Below the pieces are notes generated by a model that worked only from the letters and a program-made list of their open reading frames with translations, was not told where the DNA came from and ran no database searches. The position numbers were made by a program, and so were the translations under genes. From an uncultured Rhizobiaceae group bacterium (GTDB taxonomy: Bacteria; Pseudomonadota; Alphaproteobacteria; Rhizobiales; Rhizobiaceae): 5,895 bases of DNA. This document shows positions 1-5,239 of this stretch, piece by piece (position 1 is the first letter of the stretch; every line of letters begins with the position of its first letter). The DNA lies in NCBI GenBank assembly GCA_938009335.1, contig CALLHT010000255.1:1-5895 (forward strand), given 5' to 3'.

Positions 1-147
1 ACTCCCTATGCAGGCCGCTTTTTAGCGCGTTTTAAGCTCTGCATCTTCTCCAATGCCCAATGAACATGCTTGACCATAGGACGTCAATCAAAAAGTCTCG
101 TTTTTGCACTATTGGTAAATTTGACGCGGCTTAGCTTAGAATTTTTG
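1..147. other. Left-edge non-coding stretch, no supportable gene
   Basis: This stretch lies downstream of the ureohydrolase stop codon. One plus-strand frame is open from the window edge to a TGA at 61-63, about 20 codons, so it could be the tail of a convergent gene, but that is too short to recognise. A 23-codon ATG-to-TAG frame exists on the minus strand (about 76 down to 6) without a ribosome site. I see no convincing intrinsic terminator for the ureohydrolase here. Confidence 0.5.
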
Positions 148-1104
148 CTATTTTCCCTTCTCGTGGAAGATGAATCCGAGAAAATTGAGCAAAATCTGTG
201 CGGCGAGAAAGGATGTGCTGCCCGTATGATCGTAGTCGGGTGCTACTTCCACAAGATCCATGCCAATGACATCCCCTTGTTTTGCAAGACCTTGAAGGAG
301 TTCCAACACCTCATAGTACAAGAAGCCGCCATGACTTGGTGTCCCGGTTCCCGGTGCGATCGATGGATCAAACCCGTCAATATCTATGGTCACGTAATAC
401 CTCTCACCGGCTGGGATGCGTTTGAGAACATTTTCCACACCAAGCTTTCGGAATTGCCGTACAGATAAAATATCAGACCCCATTGCACGGGCGTCGTCGT
501 ATCCTTCTTTGGCGGTTGAAGAAACATTGCGGATGCCGATTTGTGAGAGCCCTTTGACATAGTCTTTTTCTGCCGCGCGTCGCATTGGATTGCCATGACC
601 GTGACGCACACCATGACGAACGTCGACAAAGTCCAAATGTGCATCAATTTGGACGAGATGGAATGGTTCCTGATTATCGAATGCGCGGATACAGGGGATG
701 TTGACCGAATGATCGCCGCCGAGGGTTACGGGAAGCGCTCCAGCGGCCAGCGCCTTGCGTACGCCCAGTTCAATGTTGGCATGGCTTTTTTCGGTGTCGG
801 TGTGAACGATGTCTGCATCGCCCATATCCACAATTTTGACAGTGCCTGGCAGGTAAATCGCATCGTCTTCATGATCATAAGCGCCAGCGTGGCCAAATGA
901 GAAAAGCGTTGATGCCTCGCGAATGCCGCGAGGACCAAAGCGCGCACCAGATCGATATTGTGTGCCAAAGTCAAAGGGGGCGCCAAGGATTGCCACATCT
1001 GCGTCAATCTTGTCCCAGTCTTCACAAATTGGGTTTTTACCAAAGGTTGCAAAGCCAACAAATGGCAAATTCAATCGCCCGTCTTCATACCCGTGATCAG
1101 CCAT
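148..1104 (-). CDS. Agmatinase-family ureohydrolase (arginase superfamily)
   Basis: This 318-residue protein is a binuclear manganese ureohydrolase that would hydrolyse a guanidino compound (agmatine, guanidinobutyrate or similar) to urea plus an amine; it should be cytosolic. All metal-ligand motifs of the superfamily are visible: GGDHS at 129-133 (His132), DAHLD at 154-158 (Asp154, His156, Asp158) and DIDGFDP at 241-247 (Asp241, Asp243). Also present are the substrate-loop HGNP with His170, GTGTP at 252-256 and VEVAP with Glu286. The N-terminal GAPFDFG (41-47) and GARFGPRGIR (53-62) blocks are typical of the agmatinase branch rather than true arginase. Length is normal and intact. The ATG at 1104 is supported by AAGGGG six bases upstream. 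Substrate is uncertain: the residues after GTGTP read SHGGF, so this may be a catabolic guanidino-acid hydrolase and not a polyamine enzyme. An intrinsic terminator lies just upstream, so it is probably not a simple downstream member of the SCP2/ligase unit. Confidence 0.93.
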   Translation of the reverse strand: MADHGYEDGRLNLPFVGFATFGKNPICEDWDKIDADVAILGAPFDFGTQYRSGARFGPRGIREASTLFSFGHAGAYDHEDDAIYLPGTVKIVDMGDADIVHTDTEKSHANIELGVRKALAAGALPVTLGGDHSVNIPCIRAFDNQEPFHLVQIDAHLDFVDVRHGVRHGHGNPMRRAAEKDYVKGLSQIGIRNVSSTAKEGYDDARAMGSDILSVRQFRKLGVENVLKRIPAGERYYVTIDIDGFDPSIAPGTGTPSHGGFLYYEVLELLQGLAKQGDVIGMDLVEVAPDYDHTGSTSFLAAQILLNFLGFIFHEKGK

Positions 1105-1110
1105 CGATAG

Positions 1111-1116
1111 CCCCTT
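1111..1116 (-). promoter_or_regulatory. Ribosome binding site of the ureohydrolase gene
   Basis: On the minus strand AAGGGG is followed by six bases and then the ATG. It fixes the start at 1104. Only 15 bases separate it from the end of the upstream terminator U-tract, so little leader is left outside the terminator. Confidence 0.7.
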
Positions 1117-1131
1117 AAAAAATCAAGCAAC

Positions 1132-1160
1132 AAAAAAGGGCAGCATGTCCGCCGCCCTTT
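1132..1160 (-). terminator. Intrinsic terminator after the SCP2 gene
   Basis: Read on the minus strand, AAAGGGCGGC (1160-1151) pairs with GCTGCCCTTT (1144-1135) as a 10-bp stem with one G-U wobble and a 6-base loop, and the transcript runs into six U residues before the next G. This is a textbook Rho-independent terminator 32 bases after the SCP2 stop codon. On the plus strand the same hairpin has no adequate U-tract. The ureohydrolase start codon lies only 27 bases beyond it, which implies termination of most SCP2 transcripts, with read-through or a promoter inside the SCP2 3' region serving the ureohydrolase. Confidence 0.88.
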
Positions 1161-1192
1161 CGTAAATCAAGAAATTATTTGAAGAATTCTGC

Positions 1193-1489
1193 TTAAAGAA
1201 TCGAGCTTAACTTCATGGCAACGCCCATGTCGCCATCAACTTTGATTTTGCCCTGCATGAAAGCTGCTGTTGGATCAAGATCACCGGCAACCAATGCTTC
1301 CAGTGTTTCTGCATCACATGAAACGGTGCAATCTGCGTCCGCGTTTTCCTGTGAGACAGTTGGTGGTGTTGAATTGCCGTCAATGAAGACGCAGCCTGCG
1401 TCCCCGCAATCGAACTTTACAGATGCGCCAATGCCGCTTCCGCCAGATACTTTAGATGAAATTGCTTCTACAACTGAATCAAGGCTCAT
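1193..1489 (-). CDS. SCP2 sterol-binding domain protein, stand-alone
   Basis: This 98-residue protein is a single SCP2 domain, the hydrophobic-tunnel fold that binds sterols, fatty acids and fatty acyl-CoAs. Bacterial stand-alone copies are thought to act as soluble lipid or acyl-CoA carriers in the cytosol. The diagnostic C-terminal block covers about residues 69-98: GDLDPTAAFMQGKIKV followed by GDMGVAMKL. No signal peptide or membrane segment is visible. Length matches the family's minimal domain, so the gene is complete. The ATG at 1489 follows GGAGGAG with 5 bases of spacing. It lies 78 bases downstream of the acyl-CoA ligase in the same direction and ends in a strong terminator, which supports a ligase-SCP2 lipid unit. 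A weak promoter of its own may lie in that 78-base gap. The ligand is unknown. Confidence 0.92.
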   Translation of the reverse strand: MSLDSVVEAISSKVSGGSGIGASVKFDCGDAGCVFIDGNSTPPTVSQENADADCTVSCDAETLEALVAGDLDPTAAFMQGKIKVDGDMGVAMKLSSIL

Positions 1490-1490
1490 G

Positions 1491-1501
1491 GGAGCTCCTC
1501 C
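1491..1501 (-). promoter_or_regulatory. SCP2 gene ribosome site within a tiny hairpin
   Basis: On the minus strand the site reads GGAGGAGCTCC, 1501 to 1491, directly before CATG. The first GGAG can pair with CTCC across a 3-base GAG loop, so part of the strong Shine-Dalgarno could be sequestered. The stem is only 4 bp, so the effect on translation is a guess; the ribosome site itself is clear. Confidence 0.6.
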
Positions 1502-1516
1502 AAATAGGGTTCATTT

Positions 1517-1545
1517 AAAATATTCGTATACAGAGCTTTGCTCAA
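1517..1545 (-). promoter_or_regulatory. Possible weak sigma70-type promoter for the SCP2 gene
   Basis: On the minus strand TTGAGC (1545-1540) and TATTTT (1522-1517) are separated by exactly 17 bases. Each matches four of six consensus bases. It lies wholly in the ligase-SCP2 gap and would give a transcript starting about 20 bases before the start codon. The local AT-richness makes chance matches likely. Confidence 0.3.
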
Positions 1546-1567
1546 AACGCAACCATTTACCTTTACG

Positions 1568-3208
1568 TCAATTGCAAAGTTTCGAAATCCACCCAAGCAA
1601 ACAATCGCCATGAGCTTCGCGTAATTCTTTCTTGAGAATTTTACCGGTAGCTCCCAAGGGCAAGCTATCAACAAAGATTACTTTGTCAGGAATTTGCCAT
1701 TTCGCGATTTTGTCTTCGAAGTAATTTAAAACTTCGGCTTCGCTTACATCTTGGCCTTCCGCCTTCACAGCGATGATCACAGGACGCTCGTCCCATTTCT
1801 CATGCCGTGCTGCGATGGCGGCGGCACCGGAGAGAGCGGGGTGAGCAACAGCAATGTTCTCGAGCTCAACGGTGGAAATCCATTCTCCGCCAGACTTAAT
1901 AATATCTTTTGAGCGGTCACGAATGATCATAAATCCATCTTCATCCAGCGTTGCCACATCGCCGGTATGGAACCATCCGTCCTCAAGCGTTGTACCTGCT
2001 TCTGCTAAAAAGTATTCGTCAAGCACCCAAGGGCCACGGCAATAGAGATTGCCTTGAGTCTCTCCATCGTTTGGCAAACGGTTCATTTCATCATCAAAGA
2101 CAGCAAGCTCCATCCCGAATGGTGGACGTCCTTGCCCCAAACGAATTTCTTTTTGTTCAGCTTCGCTCAACTCGTAGTGCTTGTTTTTGAGATGATTGAC
2201 TGTGCCAAGAGGTGACATCTCTGTCATGCCCCAAGCATGTAGAACTTCAACGCCATAGTCATCACGGAATTTGTCGATCATGGATGGTGGACAGGCCGAG
2301 CCACCAATGACGGTGCGGTTCATGTGCGGTAGTTTGGTGCCGGAGGCTTCCAGATACTGGATAAGCCCTGCCCAAATGGTTGGAACGCCCGCAGCAATTG
2401 TCACTTTTTCCTGGTTGAATAATTTTGCAAGGCTTTCGCCATCCAAGCCCGGTCCTGGCATCACCATTTTTGAACCCGCCAGTGCCGCTGCATAGGGCGA
2501 GCCCCAAGCATTGACGTGGAACATAGGAACTACCGGTAGTAGGCAATCGCGCGCGCTAAACCCCATAACATCCGGAGTTGCCGACATCATTGCATGTAGC
2601 AGTGTTGAGCGGTGCGAATAAATCACGCCTTTGGGGTGTCCGGTTGTGCCTGATGTATAACAAAGCGAGGACGCTTCACGTTCGCTGAACTGGGGCCACT
2701 CGGCGTTTTCATCACCGTCCGCGATCAAGTCTTCATAGAAAGAAAGCCAATCGCGACCTTTGGCCATTTCGTCGCTTCGCGCTTCCATCAGGACCCAGTG
2801 TTCAACGTTAGGACACTTTTCTCGCATTCCTTCAACAAGCGGCAAGAATGTTTGATCGAAAAAGATTACCCGATCTTCCGCATGGTTGATAATATAGCCC
2901 ATCTCTTCCGGGAAAAGACGAGGGTTCACCGTGTGGCAAACCAGTCCCATGCCAGAGACGCCATAGTAAAGCTCCAGATGACGGTAGTTGTTCCAAGCGA
3001 GCGTTCCGATACGGTCAGATTGCTTCATACCCAAACTCACAAGCGCCGAACCAATTTTCTTAGAACGTGTTCGTATCTCAGCGTAGGTAGAACGGTGTTG
3101 TGAACCATCACAATTGACAGAAACAATTTCAGTGTCGCCATGATATCGTGCTGCATGGTCGATGATGCTTGAAATCAGAAGCTCTTGCTCCATCATTTGT
3201 CCGCGCAT
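1568..3208 (-). CDS. Acyl-CoA ligase, AlkK/DmdB-like (AMP-forming)
   Basis: This 546-residue enzyme of the ANL (acyl-adenylating) superfamily activates a carboxylic acid with ATP and then CoA. Visible motifs in order are the phosphate loop YTSGTTGHPKG (184-194), HVNAWG (231-236) of the acyl pocket, the adenine-side GMTE (327-330), GWFHTGD (411-417), the hinge region RDRSKDIIKSGGEW (430-443), and ATGKILKK (520-527) with catalytic Lys523. The N-terminal MMEQELLISSIIDHAARYHG block and the pocket motif resemble the medium-chain AlkK group and the methylmercaptopropionyl-CoA ligase DmdB of roseobacters; I recall the same residue numbers for key DmdB positions, but this is from memory. The substrate is therefore a short, medium or sulfur-containing acid, undecided. 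The ATG at 3208 follows AGGAGGAG with 8 bases of spacing, favouring it over the Met5/Met6 codons. The last 13 residues after LREAH form an atypical Cys/Trp-containing tail. It heads the minus-strand unit, with the SCP2 gene next. Confidence 0.94.
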   Translation of the reverse strand: MRGQMMEQELLISSIIDHAARYHGDTEIVSVNCDGSQHRSTYAEIRTRSKKIGSALVSLGMKQSDRIGTLAWNNYRHLELYYGVSGMGLVCHTVNPRLFPEEMGYIINHAEDRVIFFDQTFLPLVEGMREKCPNVEHWVLMEARSDEMAKGRDWLSFYEDLIADGDENAEWPQFSEREASSLCYTSGTTGHPKGVIYSHRSTLLHAMMSATPDVMGFSARDCLLPVVPMFHVNAWGSPYAAALAGSKMVMPGPGLDGESLAKLFNQEKVTIAAGVPTIWAGLIQYLEASGTKLPHMNRTVIGGSACPPSMIDKFRDDYGVEVLHAWGMTEMSPLGTVNHLKNKHYELSEAEQKEIRLGQGRPPFGMELAVFDDEMNRLPNDGETQGNLYCRGPWVLDEYFLAEAGTTLEDGWFHTGDVATLDEDGFMIIRDRSKDIIKSGGEWISTVELENIAVAHPALSGAAAIAARHEKWDERPVIIAVKAEGQDVSEAEVLNYFEDKIAKWQIPDKVIFVDSLPLGATGKILKKELREAHGDCLLGWISKLCN

Positions 3209-3216
3209 GGGTGGTT

Positions 3217-3224
3217 CTCCTCCT
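3217..3224 (-). promoter_or_regulatory. Strong ribosome binding site of the acyl-CoA ligase
   Basis: The minus strand reads AGGAGGAG eight bases ahead of the ATG at 3208, close to the full anti-16S complement. It decides the start: the alternative Met5 and Met6 codons would lie 20 or more bases away. Confidence 0.8.
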
Positions 3225-3238
3225 AGAAAATCTTGTGC

Positions 3239-3267
3239 TTTATAACTAGGGTATGAGTTTGTGTGAA
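3239..3267 (-). promoter_or_regulatory. Probable sigma70-type promoter of the ligase gene
   Basis: On the minus strand TTCACA (3267-3262) is followed after exactly 17 bases by TATAAA (3244-3239). Each hexamer matches five of six consensus bases. Transcription would begin near 3231-3233, giving a leader of about 23-25 bases that contains the strong AGGAGGAG site. The -35 element overlaps the longest reading of the divergent gene's start. Confidence 0.6.
3241..3246 (+). promoter_or_regulatory. Possible -10 element for the HugZ-like gene
   Basis: TATAAC on the plus strand matches five of six -10 consensus bases and overlaps the opposite-strand -10 element. No convincing -35 is found 16-18 bases upstream, because that place is the ligase ribosome site. 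If used, transcription would begin near 3253. Confidence 0.3.
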
Positions 3268-3778
3268 CAAGGAATCTGATTTGACTGATAAAATTAATCC
3301 GGTACGCGAAACTGATGAAGAGGCAATCACCCTTGCTCGGGAACTTATTGGTGAAGCGAAATACGCATCACTTGGTGTTATTGAGCCGGAAACTGGGGTT
3401 CCACTTGTAAGTCGTGTGGCCGCTGTATGGACAAATGAAACAGGACTGTTTTTCTGTGCTTCTGATTTGTCCGTTCATTCCAAATGTCTTTTAAAGCATG
3501 AAACATGTTCTTTGATGTTGGGTGAGCCGGGTAAGGGGGATGGGTTAGCCTATGCCCGGATGACCGTAATCGGGACAACAAGCCGCTTGCCGAATGCGGC
3601 CGAAAATCGCCCCATATTGCGCGAGGCGTTTCTTGCCCGTCATCCAAAGGCAGAACTTTATATCGATTTCGCTGATTTCGGCTTCTATCCGATTGCAGTA
3701 GAGCGTTCACTGCTCAATGGCGGATTTGGTAAAGCCTATCATCTGAATTCTTCTGACCTTGCATTTATTGGTGGTTGA
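3263..3778 (+). CDS. HugZ-like pyridoxamine-phosphate-oxidase-fold flavin protein
   Basis: This protein, 171 residues from a GTG, belongs to the FMN-binding split-barrel group annotated as pyridoxamine 5'-phosphate oxidase-like or heme-utilization (HugZ-type). Visible family blocks are ASLGVIEPETGVPLVSRV (35-52), LSVHSKCLLKHETCSLMLG (69-87) with GEPGKGD (87-93), LARHPKAELYIDFADF (124-139) and LLNGGFGKAYHL (150-161). It is shorter than full HugZ proteins of about 250 residues and lacks their C-terminal heme-ligand domain, so heme degradation should not be assumed; a general flavin or redox role is possible. The start is uncertain: GTG at 3263 has little ribosome site, whereas TTG at 3281 (residue 7) has AAGGAA six bases ahead and would give a protein beginning with TDKINPVRETDEEA. 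No signal peptide or membrane segment is seen. It is divergent from the ligase and 31 bases ahead of the CoA-transferase, probably co-transcribed with the latter. Confidence 0.88.
   Translation: MNKESDLTDKINPVRETDEEAITLARELIGEAKYASLGVIEPETGVPLVSRVAAVWTNETGLFFCASDLSVHSKCLLKHETCSLMLGEPGKGDGLAYARMTVIGTTSRLPNAAENRPILREAFLARHPKAELYIDFADFGFYPIAVERSLLNGGFGKAYHLNSSDLAFIGG
3269..3274 (+). promoter_or_regulatory. Ribosome site favouring a TTG start at 3281
   Basis: AAGGAA lies six bases before an in-frame TTG at 3281-3283, a better arrangement than anything ahead of GTG 3263. With a transcription start near 3253 it would leave a normal leader of about 28 bases. It would also free the opposite-strand -35 element from coding sequence. 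Confidence 0.45.
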
Positions 3779-3809
3779 AAAGCCAAACGCATTGGATGAT
3801 AGTCGCGCC

Positions 3810-5024
3810 ATGAGCGAACAAAACACACCCAAACGCCCGCTTGAGGGGTATCGAATTCTTGATCTCACATCCGTGGTTCTTGGACCTTATTGCACACAAT
3901 TGCTAGGCGATCTCGGCGCGGACGTTATCAAAATTGAAAGCCCTGAAGGGGACATCATGCGTCATGCGGGGCCTATGGTTTCGCAGGGTATGGGGCCAAT
4001 CTACTTGACCATCAATCGTAACAAACGCGCGATGACGTTGGATCTTAAAACAGAAGGCGCAAAAGAGATTCTGCGCAAGCTAATCGCGTCGGCAGATGGT
4101 ATAATTCACAACATACGCGCTGGTGGTATGCGTCGTCTGGGGTTCGACTATGAGAGCGTAAAAGCGATCAAACCGGACATTATCTACTGCCATGCGGTTG
4201 GGTATGGATCGAGGGGACATTACGCCGAGCGTCAAGCTTACGATGACTTGGTTCAAGCTGCTTCTGGTGCCGCATTCATGATCCCACAGCAGGACGGGTC
4301 AACAGAACCACGCTACTTTCCTGGATTGGTTGCTGACAAAACGACAGGACTTCACGCTGCTTATGCGATGCTGGCCGCGTTCCTGCACAAAGAACGTACC
4401 GGCGAAGGCCAGTTTGTTGAGGTTCCCATGATGGAATGCATGGTTTCCTTTACCATGGCAGAAAATCTGTATGGCCACGCCTTCGTGCCGCCGCGCGAGC
4501 CAATTGCATATACGCGCTCGATCAATCCGAACCGCAAACCGTACAAAACGAAAGATGGCTATATTGCCATCATGCCTTACTCAAATGAGAACTGGGCGAA
4601 CTTTCTTGCCCATGGCGGGCGCGATGATTTGATGAACGATCCGCGCTATTCAACCTATAAAGAGCGAACCAAAAACATCACTGATCTCTATAAAGTGTGT
4701 GAAGAAGTCGCCCTTCTGAAAACGACTGACGAGTGGATGGAAGTGCTTGCGTCTGAGAATGTGCCATGCATGCGCGTTCACTCGTTAAAGAGTGTTTTGG
4801 AAGATCCGCAAATCAGCGAGACCGGATTTTTGGAAGAGCGAGATCACCCTACCGAAGGTAAGTATACCGCGATCAATAATCCGATTTCATTCTCGCAATC
4901 ACCGGTCAGCATTGACCGAGATCCGCCTTTGTTAGGTCAACACAATGAGGAAATTGCCGTTGAGATTGGACTAACTCGTGATGAGTTTAATCAATACGAA
5001 AAAGAGGGTGTTTTTGGGAAGTAG
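3810..5024 (+). CDS. Class III CoA-transferase (CaiB/BaiF family)
   Basis: This 404-residue enzyme moves CoA between carboxylic acids through an aspartyl-CoA thioester, in the cytosol. Family signatures are LEGYRILDLT (11-20), GPYCTQLLGDLGADVIKIE (25-43), the N-terminal Rossmann region with NRNKRAMTLDLK (69-80), AYDDLVQAASG (143-153), and GLVADKTTGLHAAYAML (172-188), where Asp176 fits the catalytic aspartate of formyl-CoA transferase. EGQFVEVPMMECM (199-211) and the C-terminal LGQHNEEI (375-382) are also typical. Length is normal. The same frame extends upstream with TTG or GTG codons to 3759, overlapping the previous gene, but the ATG at 3810 gives the expected N-terminus just before LEGYRILDL; its ribosome site is weak (GGATGA). 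Acid substrates cannot be read from sequence. It follows the HugZ-like gene by 31 bases in the same direction and precedes a ThDP enzyme, a context suggesting organic-acid or 2-hydroxy/2-oxo acid catabolism. Confidence 0.93.
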   Translation: MSEQNTPKRPLEGYRILDLTSVVLGPYCTQLLGDLGADVIKIESPEGDIMRHAGPMVSQGMGPIYLTINRNKRAMTLDLKTEGAKEILRKLIASADGIIHNIRAGGMRRLGFDYESVKAIKPDIIYCHAVGYGSRGHYAERQAYDDLVQAASGAAFMIPQQDGSTEPRYFPGLVADKTTGLHAAYAMLAAFLHKERTGEGQFVEVPMMECMVSFTMAENLYGHAFVPPREPIAYTRSINPNRKPYKTKDGYIAIMPYSNENWANFLAHGGRDDLMNDPRYSTYKERTKNITDLYKVCEEVALLKTTDEWMEVLASENVPCMRVHSLKSVLEDPQISETGFLEERDHPTEGKYTAINNPISFSQSPVSIDRDPPLLGQHNEEIAVEIGLTRDEFNQYEKEGVFGK

Positions 5025-5057
5025 AAAAAGAGATAAATCCAGCTTTTACTTTGGGAA

Positions 5058-5083
5058 TGGGGCTGTGCCGAAGCACAACCCCA
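5058..5083. terminator. Strong stem-loop after the CoA-transferase gene
   Basis: The arms 5058-5068 and 5073-5083 pair over 11 positions around the tetraloop CGAA. There is one C/A mismatch on the plus strand; on the minus strand it becomes a U-G wobble, with a stable C(UUCG)G loop. It starts 34 bases after the CoA-transferase stop codon, a usual place for a 3'-end structure. No U-tract follows on either strand, so it may be a processing or RNA-stability element, or act with Rho, and not as an intrinsic terminator. Confidence 0.45.
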
Positions 5084-5092
5084 AGCACGAAA

Positions 5093-5120
5093 GAGGGGTA
5101 AATAGGCTGGGGCACCCCTT
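5093..5120 (+). other. Second weaker stem-loop in the 5025-5239 gap
   Basis: GAGGGGT (5093-5099) pairs with ACCCCTT (5114-5120) as 7 bp including one G-U, with a 14-base loop that itself contains GGGG. It follows the first stem-loop by 9 bases. G and C runs of the two structures can swap partners, so alternative folds are possible. No U-tract follows. Its role is unknown. Confidence 0.3.
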
Positions 5121-5193
5121 ACTTCCGCAACGTCACTAATGCATGTATGAAATGTTGGACGCAACAGTAAAAATACAATCTACACGTTAAAAC

Positions 5194-5239
5194 GATTGGT
5201 TTTTGCACGGGTTGATTGGTAATTTGGCAGGTTTTTGCA
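5194..5239 (+). repeat. Short direct repeats ahead of the ThDP gene
   Basis: GATTGGT occurs at 5194-5200 and 5214-5220, and GGTTTTTGCA at 5198-5207 and 5230-5239, the last copy ending at the base before the start codon. The 20-base spacing of the first pair is about two helical turns, which would suit a regulator binding one DNA face. The 7- and 10-base units are short and the region is T-rich, so chance is possible. I found no convincing promoter for the ThDP gene in this gap. Confidence 0.35.

Noticed and set aside
16..33. Small hairpin CGCT-TTTT-AGCG followed by CGTTTT as a terminator
   Set aside because: The 4-bp stem is too weak, and its orientation would serve only a plus-strand gene that cannot be recognised.
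70..900. Open frames on the plus strand at 70-468 and 595-900 and on the minus strand at 390-647 and 726-1061
   Set aside because: They lie inside or across the ureohydrolase gene in other frames, have no family motifs and no ribosome sites; the ureohydrolase frame has every catalytic motif.
1215..1674. Plus-strand frame 1215-1613 and minus-strand frame 1486-1674
   Set aside because: They overlap the SCP2 gene and the ligase C-terminus; their translations are low-complexity or featureless and look like shadows.
3222..3250. CCTAG and CTAGG inverted repeat in the divergent gap as an operator
   Set aside because: The arms are only 5 bases with 19 bases between and no inner symmetry; one arm is part of the ligase ribosome site.
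3378..3710. Minus-strand frame of 110 codons antisense to the HugZ-like gene
   Set aside because: It is rich in Arg, His, Ser and Pro without any motif, while the plus-strand frame holds conserved family blocks.
3759..3809. Extended N-terminus of the CoA-transferase from TTG 3759 or GTG 3771, overlapping the previous gene
   Set aside because: There is no ribosome site for these starts, and the family N-terminus begins near LEGYRILDL, which the ATG at 3810 precedes by 10 residues.
5147..5170. Seven-codon frame (MKCWTQQ) as a leader peptide for the ThDP gene
   Set aside because: It has no run of branched-chain amino acid codons, no ribosome site, and no following terminator with U-tract, so attenuation is not supported.
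5155..5179. TTGGAC and TACAAT as a promoter for the ThDP gene
   Set aside because: The spacing is only 13 bases, too short for a sigma70-type promoter, and no alternative partner hexamers fit.
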